Source of the DNA: Streptomyces sp. T12
Lineage (GTDB): Bacteria; Actinomycetota; Actinomycetes; Streptomycetales; Streptomycetaceae
Assembly: GCF_028736035.1 (NCBI RefSeq)
Contig: NZ_CP117866.1
Coordinates: 3,534,001-3,598,000 of the forward strand
Reading direction: 5' to 3'
DNA: 64,000 nt
Shown: one piece after another, positions 17,239-27,101 of the stretch
Layout of the letters: every line of letters starts with the position of its first letter
Numbering within the stretch: the stretch's first letter is position 1
Notes under the pieces: generated by a model
The model's database searches: none
Seen by the model: only the letters and a program-made list of their open reading frames with translations
What the model was told of the DNA's origin: nothing
Translations under genes and position numbers: made by a program

Positions 17239-18129
17239 ATGACCCAAGTGCTGGACAAGCCGGTGGAGTTGAGCGCTCCGAGCATCGCCGAGCGCACGGC
17301 CCGGCGCAGGGCGCTGCTGGAGTGGATCGCCGTCCACTCGCTCGGCGTCGCGGCCGCGCTCTTCTTCACCCTGCCCTTCGTGTTCGTCGTCCTGACCTCG
17401 CTGATGAGCGACCAGCAGGCGCTCACCCGCGACCTGGTCCCGGACACCTGGGAGTGGGGCAACTACACCAAGGTCTTCGACACGCCCGGCTTTCTGACCT
17501 GGTGGAAGAACACCCTGATCTACGCGGGTCTGGGCACCGTCCTCACCGTCGTGTCGTCCGTCCCGGTGGCGTACGCGCTCGCCAAGTTCCGCTTCCGTGG
17601 CCGGAATTTGTCTCTGATGCTGGTCATCTCGATGATGATGCTGCCGCCCCAGGTGGTCATCATCCCGATGTACCTGTTCTGGGCGAAGCAGCTGGACCTC
17701 TCGGGCACCCTGTGGCCCCTGATCATCCCGATGGCGTTCGGAGACGCGTTCTCGATCTTTCTCCTGCGCCAGTTCCTGATGACGATCCCGAACGAGTACC
17801 TGGACGCGGCGAGGGTGGACGGCTGCGGCGAATTCCGCACACTCCTGCGGGTCGTCCTCCCCATGGCGAAGCCGGGGATAGCCGCTGTGGCCCTCTTCCA
17901 GTTCTTCTACGCGTGGAACGACTACTTCGGCCCCCAGATCTACGCGTCCGAGAACCCGGGCGCCTGGACGCTCTCCTACGGCCTGGAGTCGTTCAAGGGC
18001 GCACACCACACCGACTGGAACCTGACCATGGCCGCGACCGTACTGGTCATGGCCCCTGTGATCCTCGTGTTCTTCTTCGCGCAGAAGGCGTTCGTCGAGG
18101 GCGTCACGCTCACCGGAGTGAAGGGTTGA
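17239..18129 (+). CDS. csnG: Sugar ABC transporter permease (MalG-like)
   Basis: A 296-residue permease with six helices and an EAA motif around YLDAARVDGCGEFRTLLRVV followed by LPMAKPG, the MalG-type sequence. The short spacing to csnF and csnH shows one transcript. It is the second transmembrane half of the presumed chitooligosaccharide importer; ATP hydrolysis is probably supplied by a shared MsiK-type ATPase encoded elsewhere. Confidence 0.9.
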   Translation: MTQVLDKPVELSAPSIAERTARRRALLEWIAVHSLGVAAALFFTLPFVFVVLTSLMSDQQALTRDLVPDTWEWGNYTKVFDTPGFLTWWKNTLIYAGLGTVLTVVSSVPVAYALAKFRFRGRNLSLMLVISMMMLPPQVVIIPMYLFWAKQLDLSGTLWPLIIPMAFGDAFSIFLLRQFLMTIPNEYLDAARVDGCGEFRTLLRVVLPMAKPGIAAVALFQFFYAWNDYFGPQIYASENPGAWTLSYGLESFKGAHHTDWNLTMAATVLVMAPVILVFFFAQKAFVEGVTLTGVKG

Positions 18130-18136
18130 ACCACCT

Positions 18137-19402
18137 GTGAAACTCACCGTGGTCGGCGGAGGCTCGACCTACACCCCCGAACTCATCGACGGCTTCGCCC
18201 GCCTCCGGGACACCCTGCCGATAGCGGAACTGGTCCTGATGGACCCGGCGACGGACCGTCTGGAACTGGTGGGTGGCCTGGCCCGCCGCATCTTCGAGCG
18301 CCAGGGTCACCACGGCACGATCACCACGACGACAGACCTGGACGCGGCGGTGGAAGGTGCGGACGCGGTCCTCCTCCAGCTCCGCGTGGGCGGTCAGGCG
18401 GCCCGCGAGCAGGACGAGACCTGGCCCCTGGAATGCGGCTGCGTGGGCCAGGAGACGACGGGCGCCGGCGGCCTGGCAAAGGCACTCCGCACGGTCCCCG
18501 TGGTCCTGGACATCGCGGACCGCGTCCGCCGTACCAACCCCACCGCCTGGATCATCGACTTCACCAACCCGGTCGGCATCGTGACCCGGGCCCTGCTCCA
18601 GGCGGGCCACAAGGCGGTCGGCCTGTGCAACGTGGCGATCGGCTTCCAGCGCAAGTTCGCGGCCATGCTCGGCGTGACCCCCGCCGACGTCCACCTCGAC
18701 CACGTGGGCCTCAACCACCTCACCTGGGAGACCGGGGTACGCCTGGGCGGCCCCGAGGGCGAGGACGTCCTGCCGACACTGCTGGCCGACCACGGCGACA
18801 CCCTCGCCGCCGACCTGCACCTCCCCCGCCCCCTCCTGGACCGTCTGGGCGTGGTGCCGTCGTACTACCTGCGCTACTACTACGCCCACGACGAGGTGGT
18901 GCGAGAACTGCGCACCAAACCGTCGCGCGCCGCGGAAGTGGCGAAAATGGAAAGGAGGTTGCTCACCCTCTACGCCGACCCTTCCCTCGACGAGAAGCCG
19001 GAACTGCTCTCCAAGAGAGGCGGCGCGTACTACTCGGAGGCCGCGGTGGACCTGGCGGCCGCGCTGCTGAACGGCGCCGGCAGCCCGTACCAAGTGGTCA
19101 ACACCTCCAACAAGGGCACGCTTCCCTTCCTCCCCGACGACGCGGTGATCGAGGTACAGGCCGGGGTGGGAACGAAGGGCGCGACCCCTCTCCCGATGGC
19201 GCCCCCGGACCCCCTGTACGCGGGCCTGATGGCCCAGGTGACGGCCTACGAGGACCTGGCCCTGGACGCGGCCCTGCACGGCGGCCGCACCCGGGTCTTC
19301 AAGGCTCTGCTCTCCCACCCCCTGATCGGCCAGTACGCGTACGCGGAGCAACTCACCGACCAGCTGATCGCACACAACCGGGAGCACCTCGCGTGGGCAT
19401 GA
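18137..19402 (+). CDS. csnH: Family 4 glycosidase (6-phospho-beta-glucosidase-like)
   Basis: A 421-residue GH4 enzyme starting at GTG 18137 with the NAD-binding start MKLTVVGGGSTYTPELIDG. GH4-typical segments follow: QLRVGGQAAREQDE, CGCVGQETTGAGGLAKAL, and VGLCNVAIGFQRK (the metal-binding cysteine region). These enzymes need NAD+ and a divalent metal and cleave glycosidic bonds by oxidation-elimination. Here it probably processes imported glucosamine oligosaccharides, possibly after phosphorylation by the kinase encoded next. Its end overlaps csnK by 4 bases. Confidence 0.88.
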   Translation: MKLTVVGGGSTYTPELIDGFARLRDTLPIAELVLMDPATDRLELVGGLARRIFERQGHHGTITTTTDLDAAVEGADAVLLQLRVGGQAAREQDETWPLECGCVGQETTGAGGLAKALRTVPVVLDIADRVRRTNPTAWIIDFTNPVGIVTRALLQAGHKAVGLCNVAIGFQRKFAAMLGVTPADVHLDHVGLNHLTWETGVRLGGPEGEDVLPTLLADHGDTLAADLHLPRPLLDRLGVVPSYYLRYYYAHDEVVRELRTKPSRAAEVAKMERRLLTLYADPSLDEKPELLSKRGGAYYSEAAVDLAAALLNGAGSPYQVVNTSNKGTLPFLPDDAVIEVQAGVGTKGATPLPMAPPDPLYAGLMAQVTAYEDLALDAALHGGRTRVFKALLSHPLIGQYAYAEQLTDQLIAHNREHLAWA

Positions 19403-20391
19403 CCGCACGTGTCCTCGCCGTAGACGCGGGCAACAGCAAAACCGACGTGGCGGTCGTGGCCGCCGACGGAACCGTCCTGGCCACGGCCCGCGGAGGCGGA
19501 TTCCGCCCGCCGGCGGTAGGCGTGGAGCCGGCGATGGACACCCTTGCCGAAGCGGTGAAGGAGGCCTTCACCTCGGCAGGCGTCACCCGCGCCGACCACG
19601 TCTCGGCCTGCCTGGCCAACGCCGACTTCCCGGTGGAGGAGGAGCAACTGGCGACGGCGCTGCACGCACGCGCGTGGGGCACGACCGTCGACGTCCGCAA
19701 CGACACCTTCGCCATCCTCCGGGCGGGCGTGACGGAGCCCCGCGGTGTGGCCGTCGTCTGCGGCGCCGGCATCAACTGCGTGGGCATGCGCCCCGACGGC
19801 CGTACGGCCCGCTTCCCCGCGCTGGGCCGTATCTCCGGCGACTGGGGTGGCGGCTGGGGTCTGTCGGAGGAGGCCCTGTGGCACGCGGCCCGGGCCGAGG
19901 ACGGCCGCGGAGTGCCTACGGCGTTGGCGCACACCCTCCCCGCCCACTTCGGCCTGCCGACCATGTACGCCCTGATCGAGGCCCTGCACCTCGAACGCAT
20001 CGCCCCTGTCCGCCGCCACGAACTGACCCCGGTCCTCTTCGCGACGGCCATGACCGGCGACCCGATCGCCCGCGAGATCGTCGACCGCCTGGCCGACGAG
20101 GTGGTGACGATGGTGACGGTCGCCCTGACCCGACTGGAGCTGCTGGAGGAGGAGACGCCGGTGCTGTTGGGCGGGGGCGTCCTGGCGGCGCGCCACCCCC
20201 AACTCATCGACGGTATCCGCGACTTGCTCACATCCCGCGCCCCCAAGGCGGTACCGGGCGTGGTCACGGCGAGTCCGGTGCTGGGGGCGGCGCTGCTGGG
20301 GCTGGACCGGGTGGGGGCGGGAGCGGAGGTGCATGAGCGGGTACGCACCCATTTCGAATCGGCCGCAGGCCCCCAGGGGGAACCGAACTGA
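19399..20391 (+). CDS. csnK: BadF/BadG-type sugar (N-acetylglucosamine/glucosamine) kinase
   Basis: A 330-residue ASKHA-fold kinase. MTARVLAVDAGNSKTDVAVV is the phosphate 1 motif. GVAVVCGAGINCVG and RISGDWGGGWGLSEEA match the BadF/NAGK group, and PVLLGGGVLAARHP is the adenosine loop. It overlaps csnH by four bases (ATGA) and is the last gene of the csn operon. It probably phosphorylates glucosamine or its oligomers for entry into amino-sugar metabolism. Confidence 0.88.
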   Translation: MTARVLAVDAGNSKTDVAVVAADGTVLATARGGGFRPPAVGVEPAMDTLAEAVKEAFTSAGVTRADHVSACLANADFPVEEEQLATALHARAWGTTVDVRNDTFAILRAGVTEPRGVAVVCGAGINCVGMRPDGRTARFPALGRISGDWGGGWGLSEEALWHAARAEDGRGVPTALAHTLPAHFGLPTMYALIEALHLERIAPVRRHELTPVLFATAMTGDPIAREIVDRLADEVVTMVTVALTRLELLEEETPVLLGGGVLAARHPQLIDGIRDLLTSRAPKAVPGVVTASPVLGAALLGLDRVGAGAEVHERVRTHFESAAGPQGEPN

Positions 20392-20549
20392 TTCCCGCCG
20401 CGTGTTCATGGGCAGGGGTGGTGCGGGGTCCTGCCCAGCCGCTGACAGGCATTCCGCTGCGATCCGATCAAGATCCAGCGAAGCCCGGTGCGGATGTCAG
20501 TCCCGGCAGCGATACTTGCGGCGACGGATGACCACGGGGGAGGTCAGCA

Positions 20550-22001
20550 GTGACACAGACGCCGAAGAGCAGCACGGCACCACCACCGGGACACGACCCG
20601 GCACCCGGCGCACCCACCATGCCGTCCGTACCGCCCCAGCCCGTCCGGCCCGCCACGCCCACCCCGCCTGCCGCGGGCCCCCGCCGCACCGCCTTCGCCG
20701 AGGGCTTCGACCAGCTCCGCGCGGCCGCCACCACCGAGCCCGGCCGCCTGCGGATCATCGGCGCCCTCCTCGCCCTCTTCGTCGTGGCCTTCGGTGCCGT
20801 GGCCGCCTGGCAGATGACCGAGCGGGCGACGGCCGCCGACGACGTCCTCCACCGCAGCCAGCCCCTGCCCTCGGCCGCGGCCGACATCTACGGCTCCCTG
20901 GCGGACGCCAACACCGCGGCGACCAGCGGCTATCTCGCAGGACTGCAGGAAAAGCACGCCATGCGCGAGGGCTACGAGCGAGACATCCGCACGGCGGCCT
21001 CGAAACTCGTCACCGCCGCCGCCAACTCCGAACCGGGCTCCACCTCGGCGAACACCATCGCCGAACTCAGCAGGCTGCTGCCGCAGTACAAGGGCCTGGT
21101 CGAGACGGCGAGGGCCAACAACCGCCAGGGCTACCCCGTGGGCGGCGCCTATCTGCGCGCGGCGAACGAGATGATGCAGCAGAAGATGCTGCCGGCCGCC
21201 GAGAAGCTCCACCAGACGGAGAACCAGCGCCTGCGCGACGACTACGCGGACGCGAAGTCGTTCCCCTGGGCCGCGGCCGGCCTCGGCATCCTCGCCCTGG
21301 CCGCCCTCGCCTGGGCCCAGCACCGCAACTACCAGCGCACGAACCGGGTCCTGAACCACGGCCTCGTCACCGCCACGGCCGCATCCACCGTGGTCCTGCT
21401 GTGGCTGGCCGTGGGCCACACCGTCGCGCGCGCGGGCCTGACCGACTCCTACGACCACGGCGTCCGCTCGCTGAACGTGCTGCACGAGGCCCGCATCGCC
21501 TCCCTGACCGCCCGCAGCGACGAGAACCTGAACCTGGTCCGCCGCGGCGCGGACACCAGGACGCTCGACGACGACACCGTGGTGGACGCGTACGAGTGGG
21601 GCTACGACCAGGAGATCGAACAGCTCGGCAAGGCACTGGTCCGGGCCGAGGGCCTCGCCGACGACACGGCGGGAAAGAAGCCCGTGCAGGACGCGAACGG
21701 CTTCATGAAGGTCTGGAAGGACCGCCACGGCCTCGCCCGCGCCGACAACGACTCGGGCAACTACCAGGCCGCCCGCGACCGCGTCATCGGCGCCGCGAAG
21801 GAGCCGACGAGCGTGTGCTTCGACAACATCGACAAGGCCCTGGCGGCGGCGCTCAAGCACGAGCAGAACGAGTTCAAGCAGGCCGCGAGCGACGGCCGTG
21901 ACTCGCTGGCCGGCCTCCCGACCGGGGCCGCGGTCCTCGCGGTCCTGGGCGCGGCCGGCGCGGTGCTCGGCATCGGTCGCAGGCTGTCGGAGTACCGGTG
22001 A
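20550..22001 (+). CDS. GlnX-like membrane sensor protein
   Basis: A 483-residue membrane protein, GTG start after GGGGGAGG. A Pro-rich cytoplasmic tail (about 50 residues) is followed by TM1 (about 67-90). A helical extracellular domain comes next, then two helices (about 235-255 and 270-290), a second extracellular helical domain, and a last TM near the C-terminus (about 450-470). This four-helix arrangement, followed directly by a GlnH-like binding protein and a PknG-like kinase, matches GlnX of mycobacteria and corynebacteria. There GlnX relays glutamate/aspartate binding by GlnH to PknG. Function here is by analogy. Confidence 0.8.
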   Translation: MTQTPKSSTAPPPGHDPAPGAPTMPSVPPQPVRPATPTPPAAGPRRTAFAEGFDQLRAAATTEPGRLRIIGALLALFVVAFGAVAAWQMTERATAADDVLHRSQPLPSAAADIYGSLADANTAATSGYLAGLQEKHAMREGYERDIRTAASKLVTAAANSEPGSTSANTIAELSRLLPQYKGLVETARANNRQGYPVGGAYLRAANEMMQQKMLPAAEKLHQTENQRLRDDYADAKSFPWAAAGLGILALAALAWAQHRNYQRTNRVLNHGLVTATAASTVVLLWLAVGHTVARAGLTDSYDHGVRSLNVLHEARIASLTARSDENLNLVRRGADTRTLDDDTVVDAYEWGYDQEIEQLGKALVRAEGLADDTAGKKPVQDANGFMKVWKDRHGLARADNDSGNYQAARDRVIGAAKEPTSVCFDNIDKALAAALKHEQNEFKQAASDGRDSLAGLPTGAAVLAVLGAAGAVLGIGRRLSEYR

Positions 22002-22015
22002 AAGGGGGCAGGACG

Positions 22016-23092
22016 ATGCACGCACGCGACGACTCGGTTCGCCTCCGGGGCGCGGGCCGCCGGTGGCGGCGTCTGCGGACCGGCCTGCGCGGCTGGGGCG
22101 GGGTGGGCGCGATGGCGCTCGTCTGCGCCCTGGCGGTGGCCTTCGCGCTGCTGCTGCCCCTGTCCCAGCCGTACGGCGGGGACGACGGTGCGGTCATCGG
22201 CGGCCAAGGCGTCGCCCACGGCAGCCAGGTGCGGGCCGAGGACTGCGAGAACCCGCAGGACCAGAGCCTGTCGCCGTCCGGCGGCGACGGGAAGACCCCG
22301 GCCGTCGACGCCATCAAGGCCCGCAAGGACCGGCGCCTGATCGTCGGCGTCGACACCAACAGCTACCGCTGGGGCTACCTCGACCCGAACAACCCCTCCG
22401 GTGAGCTGGAGGGATTCGACATCGACCTGGTCCACCGGATCGCCCAGGACATCCTCGGCGACCGCGACGCGGTGCAGTTCAAGGCCATCCCGACCAGCCG
22501 GCGTATCGAGGCGATCCAGAAGGGCGAGGTCGACATGGTGGTCCGCACCATGACGATCAACTGCGACCGCATCGGGCAAGTCGCCTTCTCCGCCCCCTAC
22601 TTCGTGACCGGTCAGCAGGTCCTGGCGCCCAAGACCTCGACGATCACCGGATACGACAAGACCCTGGCCGACAAGAAGGTGTGCTCGGCGAAGGGCTCCA
22701 CCGCGTACGACAACCTGAAGGCGGGCAGGAAGAGCGGCGAGCTCCCCGGCTCCACCGACATCAGGATAATCGTCCCCAACCAGCTCGACTGCCTGGTGAA
22801 GTTGCAGCTCGGCGAGGTCGACGCGGTCGTGACCGACGGCGCGCTCGCCGCGAGTCAGGCCGCGCAGGACCCCGCGGTGGAACTCAAGGGCGGCCTGTTC
22901 ACGGACGAGTACTACGGCGTGGCGATGAAACTGGGCTCCGACGATCTGGTACGCCAGGTCAACCGGACCCTGGAGAACTACGTCAAGGACGGCGGCTGGG
23001 AGACGTCGTACGAGAAGTGGCTGCATCCGACCATGGACCAGGGCGACAAGAAGTCGGCCTCGGCGACCCCGCCCGAAGCCCAGTACAAGTGA
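22016..23092 (+). CDS. GlnH-like amino-acid-binding protein, membrane anchored
   Basis: A 358-residue family 3 solute-binding protein. I chose ATG 22016, with AAGGGGG upstream, over a GTG overlapping the previous stop. One hydrophobic segment (about residues 26-45) lacks a clear lipobox, so it is probably a signal anchor. The binding domain includes GFDIDLVHRIAQDIL, VDMVVRTMTINCDR and FSAPYFVTGQQVL, typical of glutamate/glutamine/aspartate binders. It lies between glnX-like and pknG-like genes, as in Mycobacterium, where it signals amino acid availability instead of feeding a transporter. Confidence 0.85.
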   Translation: MHARDDSVRLRGAGRRWRRLRTGLRGWGGVGAMALVCALAVAFALLLPLSQPYGGDDGAVIGGQGVAHGSQVRAEDCENPQDQSLSPSGGDGKTPAVDAIKARKDRRLIVGVDTNSYRWGYLDPNNPSGELEGFDIDLVHRIAQDILGDRDAVQFKAIPTSRRIEAIQKGEVDMVVRTMTINCDRIGQVAFSAPYFVTGQQVLAPKTSTITGYDKTLADKKVCSAKGSTAYDNLKAGRKSGELPGSTDIRIIVPNQLDCLVKLQLGEVDAVVTDGALAASQAAQDPAVELKGGLFTDEYYGVAMKLGSDDLVRQVNRTLENYVKDGGWETSYEKWLHPTMDQGDKKSASATPPEAQYK

Positions 23093-23182
23093 CCGACCAT
23101 CGACTGACGATCGACCGCCGACGAAGACTGACGAACACTGACGAAGACCACTGACGGAACACAACGCAGCGAGAGGTGATCG

Positions 23183-24514
23183 ATGGGCGTCACGGACCCC
23201 GCCGGGCCGGTGATGGACCGGGACGAGGTGGACCGTGCGCTGGCGCGGCTCGGCGCGGAGCACGAGGCGATCGAGACCTCGCTCCTCGCCCTGCAGGACC
23301 ACGCGGGCCGCAGACTTCTCGAAGGCGCCGAGCTCACGGGCGTCACCAAGGAGCGCTGGACGGCCGCGGAGGCGTCGATCACGCTGCTGTGGGCGTACTT
23401 CGACGCGTACACGGACACGTTGCGCTCCGCCCGCGAGATCCGCTCCCGCCGCCGCTGGTCCAGCCGCGACGACCTGGTGGAGCTCACGGAACTGCTGCGC
23501 GGCGAGTCCGTCACCGTGGCGGGATCGGCGGCCGCCGCGGCCAACGCCCCGACGCTGCACGGCGGTTCGGGCAAGCTCAGCGAGCAGTTCACGCTCGTCA
23601 CCCTGGTCGACCGGATGAACGAGCTGTACGCGACGTCGCTGGACATGGTCGTCGCCGCCGACGCGGTCTGGTCGGCGCTGCCCGCCCGCATCGATTTACT
23701 GGCCGCGGAACTCCAGCGCACCCGCCGGCTCGCACACTCCGTCGGCGTACGCCCCGGCGAGCACCCGGCGGGTGACGACCTGGAGCGCATCACGCGCACG
23801 CTCACCAACCTGCGCGCCCAGGTGGTGTCCGACCCGCTCGCGTACTGGGTTCCCACACAAGGGAGTTCGGCACCCGGCGGCGGCAAGCCGGACACCACGG
23901 TCTACGACCGGGAGGCGCGCGCCCTGGAGGACGTACGCCGGGAGATCGACGCTGTGCTGACGGTCCGTCAGGACGCAGAGCAGCGTCTGGTCAGGCTGCG
24001 TGACGTGCTGTCCCGCGCGGACCGTACGCTCGCCGAGGCCCGCACCGCGCGCGGCGAGGTGCTGGCGAAGATCGCCGCCACGGAGGTGCCCGTCGTCAGC
24101 GGCCCGCCGACCGCGCTGCAGGAGCAGCTGGCGACGGCCGCCGAGTACCGCAGACACGCCCAGTGGCACCGCCTGTCCCCGCTCCTGGAGTCCCTGGAGC
24201 AGAGGGCGGAGGACGAACTGCTGCGCGCCCGCGAGTCGTTGACCGCGGTCACCGCGCCCCTGGCGGTCCGTGCCGAGCTGCGCGGCCGCCTCGACGCGTA
24301 CAAGGCGAAGGTGGCCCGGCACGGCCTGGCGGAGGACCCGTTCCTCATCGAGCGGTACGACGCGGCCCGCCGCATGCTGTGGAGCGCCCCCTGCGACCTG
24401 CGCGTCGCCGAACAGGCGGTCCTGCGCTACCAGCATGCGGCCGCCGAACTGCTCGGCGGCCCGCGCGTGCCGGGTCCCCGCGGGCCCGAGGACCGGAGGG
24501 GGCCGGGGTCATGA
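23183..24514 (+). CDS. Helical (coiled-coil) cytoplasmic protein of the PknG locus, unknown function
   Basis: A 443-residue protein without signal or membrane helices, starting at ATG 23183 after GAGAGGTGATCG. It is Arg/Glu/Ala/Leu-rich and mostly helical, with coiled-coil-like stretches around residues 240-300 (DVRREIDAVLTVRQDAEQRL) and 310-380. I recognise no named domain. It separates the glnH-like gene from the pknG-like gene and ends 19 bases before the latter, so it belongs to the same operon. It could be a scaffold or kinase adaptor; that is inference from place only. Confidence 0.75.
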   Translation: MGVTDPAGPVMDRDEVDRALARLGAEHEAIETSLLALQDHAGRRLLEGAELTGVTKERWTAAEASITLLWAYFDAYTDTLRSAREIRSRRRWSSRDDLVELTELLRGESVTVAGSAAAAANAPTLHGGSGKLSEQFTLVTLVDRMNELYATSLDMVVAADAVWSALPARIDLLAAELQRTRRLAHSVGVRPGEHPAGDDLERITRTLTNLRAQVVSDPLAYWVPTQGSSAPGGGKPDTTVYDREARALEDVRREIDAVLTVRQDAEQRLVRLRDVLSRADRTLAEARTARGEVLAKIAATEVPVVSGPPTALQEQLATAAEYRRHAQWHRLSPLLESLEQRAEDELLRARESLTAVTAPLAVRAELRGRLDAYKAKVARHGLAEDPFLIERYDAARRMLWSAPCDLRVAEQAVLRYQHAAAELLGGPRVPGPRGPEDRRGPGS

Positions 24515-24533
24515 GGGACAGGGGGGAGTCGTC

Positions 24534-27098
24534 GTGAGTCAGCCACAGCAGACCTGCCAGCGACCGGACTGCGGCGGGGCGTACGAGGACGTGGGCGGCG
24601 GCGAGCTGTACTGCGACACCTGCGGCCTCGCCCCGGTCGTCTCGGCGACCGGCACGGTCGGCTCGCCGCCCACCGGGGTGACGGCCGGCGGCAAGGACTC
24701 ACGCGGCTCGGCGGGCAGCGGCAGCTCCCGCTCCACCAGCCGCGGCAGTTCGCGTACGTCGTCGCAGTCGTCGAAGTCCCGGCGCTCGGTGTCGGGACGG
24801 CTGTCACGCGCGCTGTCGGGCCGTTCCACGGGCCGCTCGGTGTCGGTGCGCAGCTCCGGCTCGACCGCCGGCTCCAGCGGCCGCGGCCGGCTCGGCGTCG
24901 GCCTGGTCCAGGTCCCGGACGTGCCGCGGCCCGACCCGCGCGCGATGGTGCTGGAGAACCCGGAGGTGCCCGAGCGCAAGCGGTTCTGCTCCCGCTCGGA
25001 CTGCGGCGCGCCCGTCGGCCGGGCCCGCGGCGACCGCCCGGGCCGCACCGAGGGCTTCTGCACGAAGTGCGGCCACCCGTACTCCTTCGTCCCGAAGCTG
25101 AGGGCCGGCGACATCGTGCACGGCCAGTACGAGGTCGTGGGCTGTCTGGCGCACGGCGGCCTCGGCTGGATCTACCTCGCCGTGGACCGCGCGGTCTCCG
25201 ACCGCTGGGTGGTGCTCAAGGGCCTGCTCGACACCGGCGACCAGGACGCGATGGCGGCGGCGATCTCCGAGCGGCGCTTCCTCGCGGAGATCGAGCACGC
25301 CAACATCGTGCGGATCTACAACTTCGTCGAGCACCTCGACCAGCGCACGGGCTCGCTCGACGGCTACATCGTCATGGAGTACGTGGGCGGCAAGTCCCTG
25401 AAGGAACTCGCGAATTCGCGCCGTACGCAGACCGGAAAGCGTGACCCGCTCCCCGTCGAGCAGGCGTGCGCGTACGGCATCGAGGCGCTGGAGGCCCTCG
25501 GCCACCTGCACAGCCGGAACCTCCTCTACTGCGACTTCAAGGTCGACAACGCCATCCAGACCGAGGACCAGCTCAAGCTGATCGACATGGGCGCGGTGCG
25601 CAGGATGGACGACGACGAGTCGGCCATCTACGGCACGGTGGGCTACCAGGCGCCGGAGGTCGCGGAGGTCGGCCCGTCGGTGTCGTCCGACCTCTACACC
25701 GTGGCGCGCACCCTGGCCGTGCTGACCTTCGACTTCCAGGGCTACACGAACGTCTACGTCGACTCCCTGCCCGACCCCGACCACATCGAGGTCTTCCGCC
25801 AGTACGAGTCCTTCTACCGCCTCCTGGTCCGCGCCACCGACCCCGACCCGGCCCGCCGCTTCGCCTCCGCGCAGGAGATGACGGAGCAACTGACCGGCGT
25901 CCTGCGCGAGGTGGTGTCCCTGCAGACGGGCCGGGCCAGGCCGGCGCTGTCGACCCTGTTCGGCCCCGAGGTACGGGTCACGGACACGGAGCTGTTCCCG
26001 AAGCAGGCCGGCGAGGTGTCGCGGTTGGGGGCGCGGGTCGTGCGCACCCGGAAGCAGCAGCTCTCCCTCCCCGCCGCCCACCTGCCTGCCGTCTCCGCCG
26101 CCAACCTGCCTGCCGTCTCCGCCGCCAACCTGCCTGCCGTCTCCGGCGGCATCGTCAAGGTCGTCGACGCCGCCGTCGCCGCCCTCGCGCTTCCGGTCCC
26201 CCGGGTCGACCCCTCCGACCCCAACGCCGGTTTCCTCGCGGGCCTGATGACCACCGCGCCGGCCGAGTTGCTCGGTGCCCTCGCCGCCGCTTCCGCGCCG
26301 TCGACCGAGACGCGGCTGCGACAGGTGCGGGCCTGGCTGGAGAACGGCGACGCCGGCACCGCGCACGAGGCCCTGCTGAAGCTGGAGGACGAGCGGCCCG
26401 ACGACTGGCGGGTCGTCTGGTACCGGGGCGTGGCGGCGCTCGGCACCGGCGACCGCGAGGGCGCCGCGCTCGCCTTCGACGCGATCTACGACGCCTTCCC
26501 CGGCGAGCCCGCCCCCAAGCTGGCCCTCGGCCTGTGCGCGGAGGTGCTGGGCCAGCTGGACAACGCCGCCGAGTACTACCGTCTGGTGTGGTCGACCGAC
26601 CCGAGCTATGTGAGCGCCGCCTTCGGTCTCGCCCGCGTCCAGCTCGCGGCCGGCGACCGCCGCAGCGCCGTGGGGACCCTGGAGTCGGTTCCGGAAAGCT
26701 CCATTCACTACACGGCCGCACGCGTGGCGGCCGTCCGCGCCCGGTTGCGTGGGCGCACGGCGGTCGCCGCTGACGTACCGTTCCTGGACGACCTGACCGC
26801 GGCCGCGGGCCAGGTCGAGGCGCTGGACGCGTACGGTCTGGACCCGGCGCGCCGGGAGCAGTTGTCGACGGAAGTCCTCGGCTGCGCGCTGGACTGGATA
26901 CTCTCCGGTGGCCAGGGTTCCGCCCCTCCCGCCGCCACCGGAGGACGGACGCTGCTCGGCAGCGGCCTGGACGAGCGGGGACTGCGTTTCGGCCTGGAGC
27001 GTTCGTACCGGATGCTGGCCAGGCTCGCGCGGGGCGGCGAGGAGAGGATCGACCTGGTGGAACGTGCCAACCGTTACCGCCCCCGGACGTGGGTGTAG
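24534..27098 (+). CDS. pknG: PknG-like serine/threonine protein kinase
   Basis: An 854-residue cytoplasmic kinase starting at GTG 24534 after GGGGGGAG. It opens with a zinc-ribbon-like motif (CQRPDCGG, then YCDTCG) and a Ser/Arg-rich linker. A rubredoxin-like region follows (FCSRSDCGAPVG ... FCTKCGHPYSF). The kinase domain has the lysine in WVVLKGLL (about K229), catalytic YCDFKVDN (D334, N339) and IDMGAVR instead of DFG (D351), as in PknG. The C-terminal third is TPR-like. In relatives PknG phosphorylates FHA proteins (GarA, OdhI) that control glutamate metabolism. A 24-bp tandem repeat lies in the linker after the kinase domain. Confidence 0.92.
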   Translation: MSQPQQTCQRPDCGGAYEDVGGGELYCDTCGLAPVVSATGTVGSPPTGVTAGGKDSRGSAGSGSSRSTSRGSSRTSSQSSKSRRSVSGRLSRALSGRSTGRSVSVRSSGSTAGSSGRGRLGVGLVQVPDVPRPDPRAMVLENPEVPERKRFCSRSDCGAPVGRARGDRPGRTEGFCTKCGHPYSFVPKLRAGDIVHGQYEVVGCLAHGGLGWIYLAVDRAVSDRWVVLKGLLDTGDQDAMAAAISERRFLAEIEHANIVRIYNFVEHLDQRTGSLDGYIVMEYVGGKSLKELANSRRTQTGKRDPLPVEQACAYGIEALEALGHLHSRNLLYCDFKVDNAIQTEDQLKLIDMGAVRRMDDDESAIYGTVGYQAPEVAEVGPSVSSDLYTVARTLAVLTFDFQGYTNVYVDSLPDPDHIEVFRQYESFYRLLVRATDPDPARRFASAQEMTEQLTGVLREVVSLQTGRARPALSTLFGPEVRVTDTELFPKQAGEVSRLGARVVRTRKQQLSLPAAHLPAVSAANLPAVSAANLPAVSGGIVKVVDAAVAALALPVPRVDPSDPNAGFLAGLMTTAPAELLGALAAASAPSTETRLRQVRAWLENGDAGTAHEALLKLEDERPDDWRVVWYRGVAALGTGDREGAALAFDAIYDAFPGEPAPKLALGLCAEVLGQLDNAAEYYRLVWSTDPSYVSAAFGLARVQLAAGDRRSAVGTLESVPESSIHYTAARVAAVRARLRGRTAVAADVPFLDDLTAAAGQVEALDAYGLDPARREQLSTEVLGCALDWILSGGQGSAPPAATGGRTLLGSGLDERGLRFGLERSYRMLARLARGGEERIDLVERANRYRPRTWV
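26081..26150 (+). repeat. 24-bp tandem repeat inside pknG
   Basis: Two full units (26081-26104 and 26105-26128) and most of a third are nearly identical and encode LPAVSAAN repeated in frame, preceded by a degenerate copy. They lie in the linker between the kinase and TPR regions, so copy-number change would alter linker length without breaking the frame. Confidence 0.85.
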
Positions 27099-27101
27099 TT
27101 G

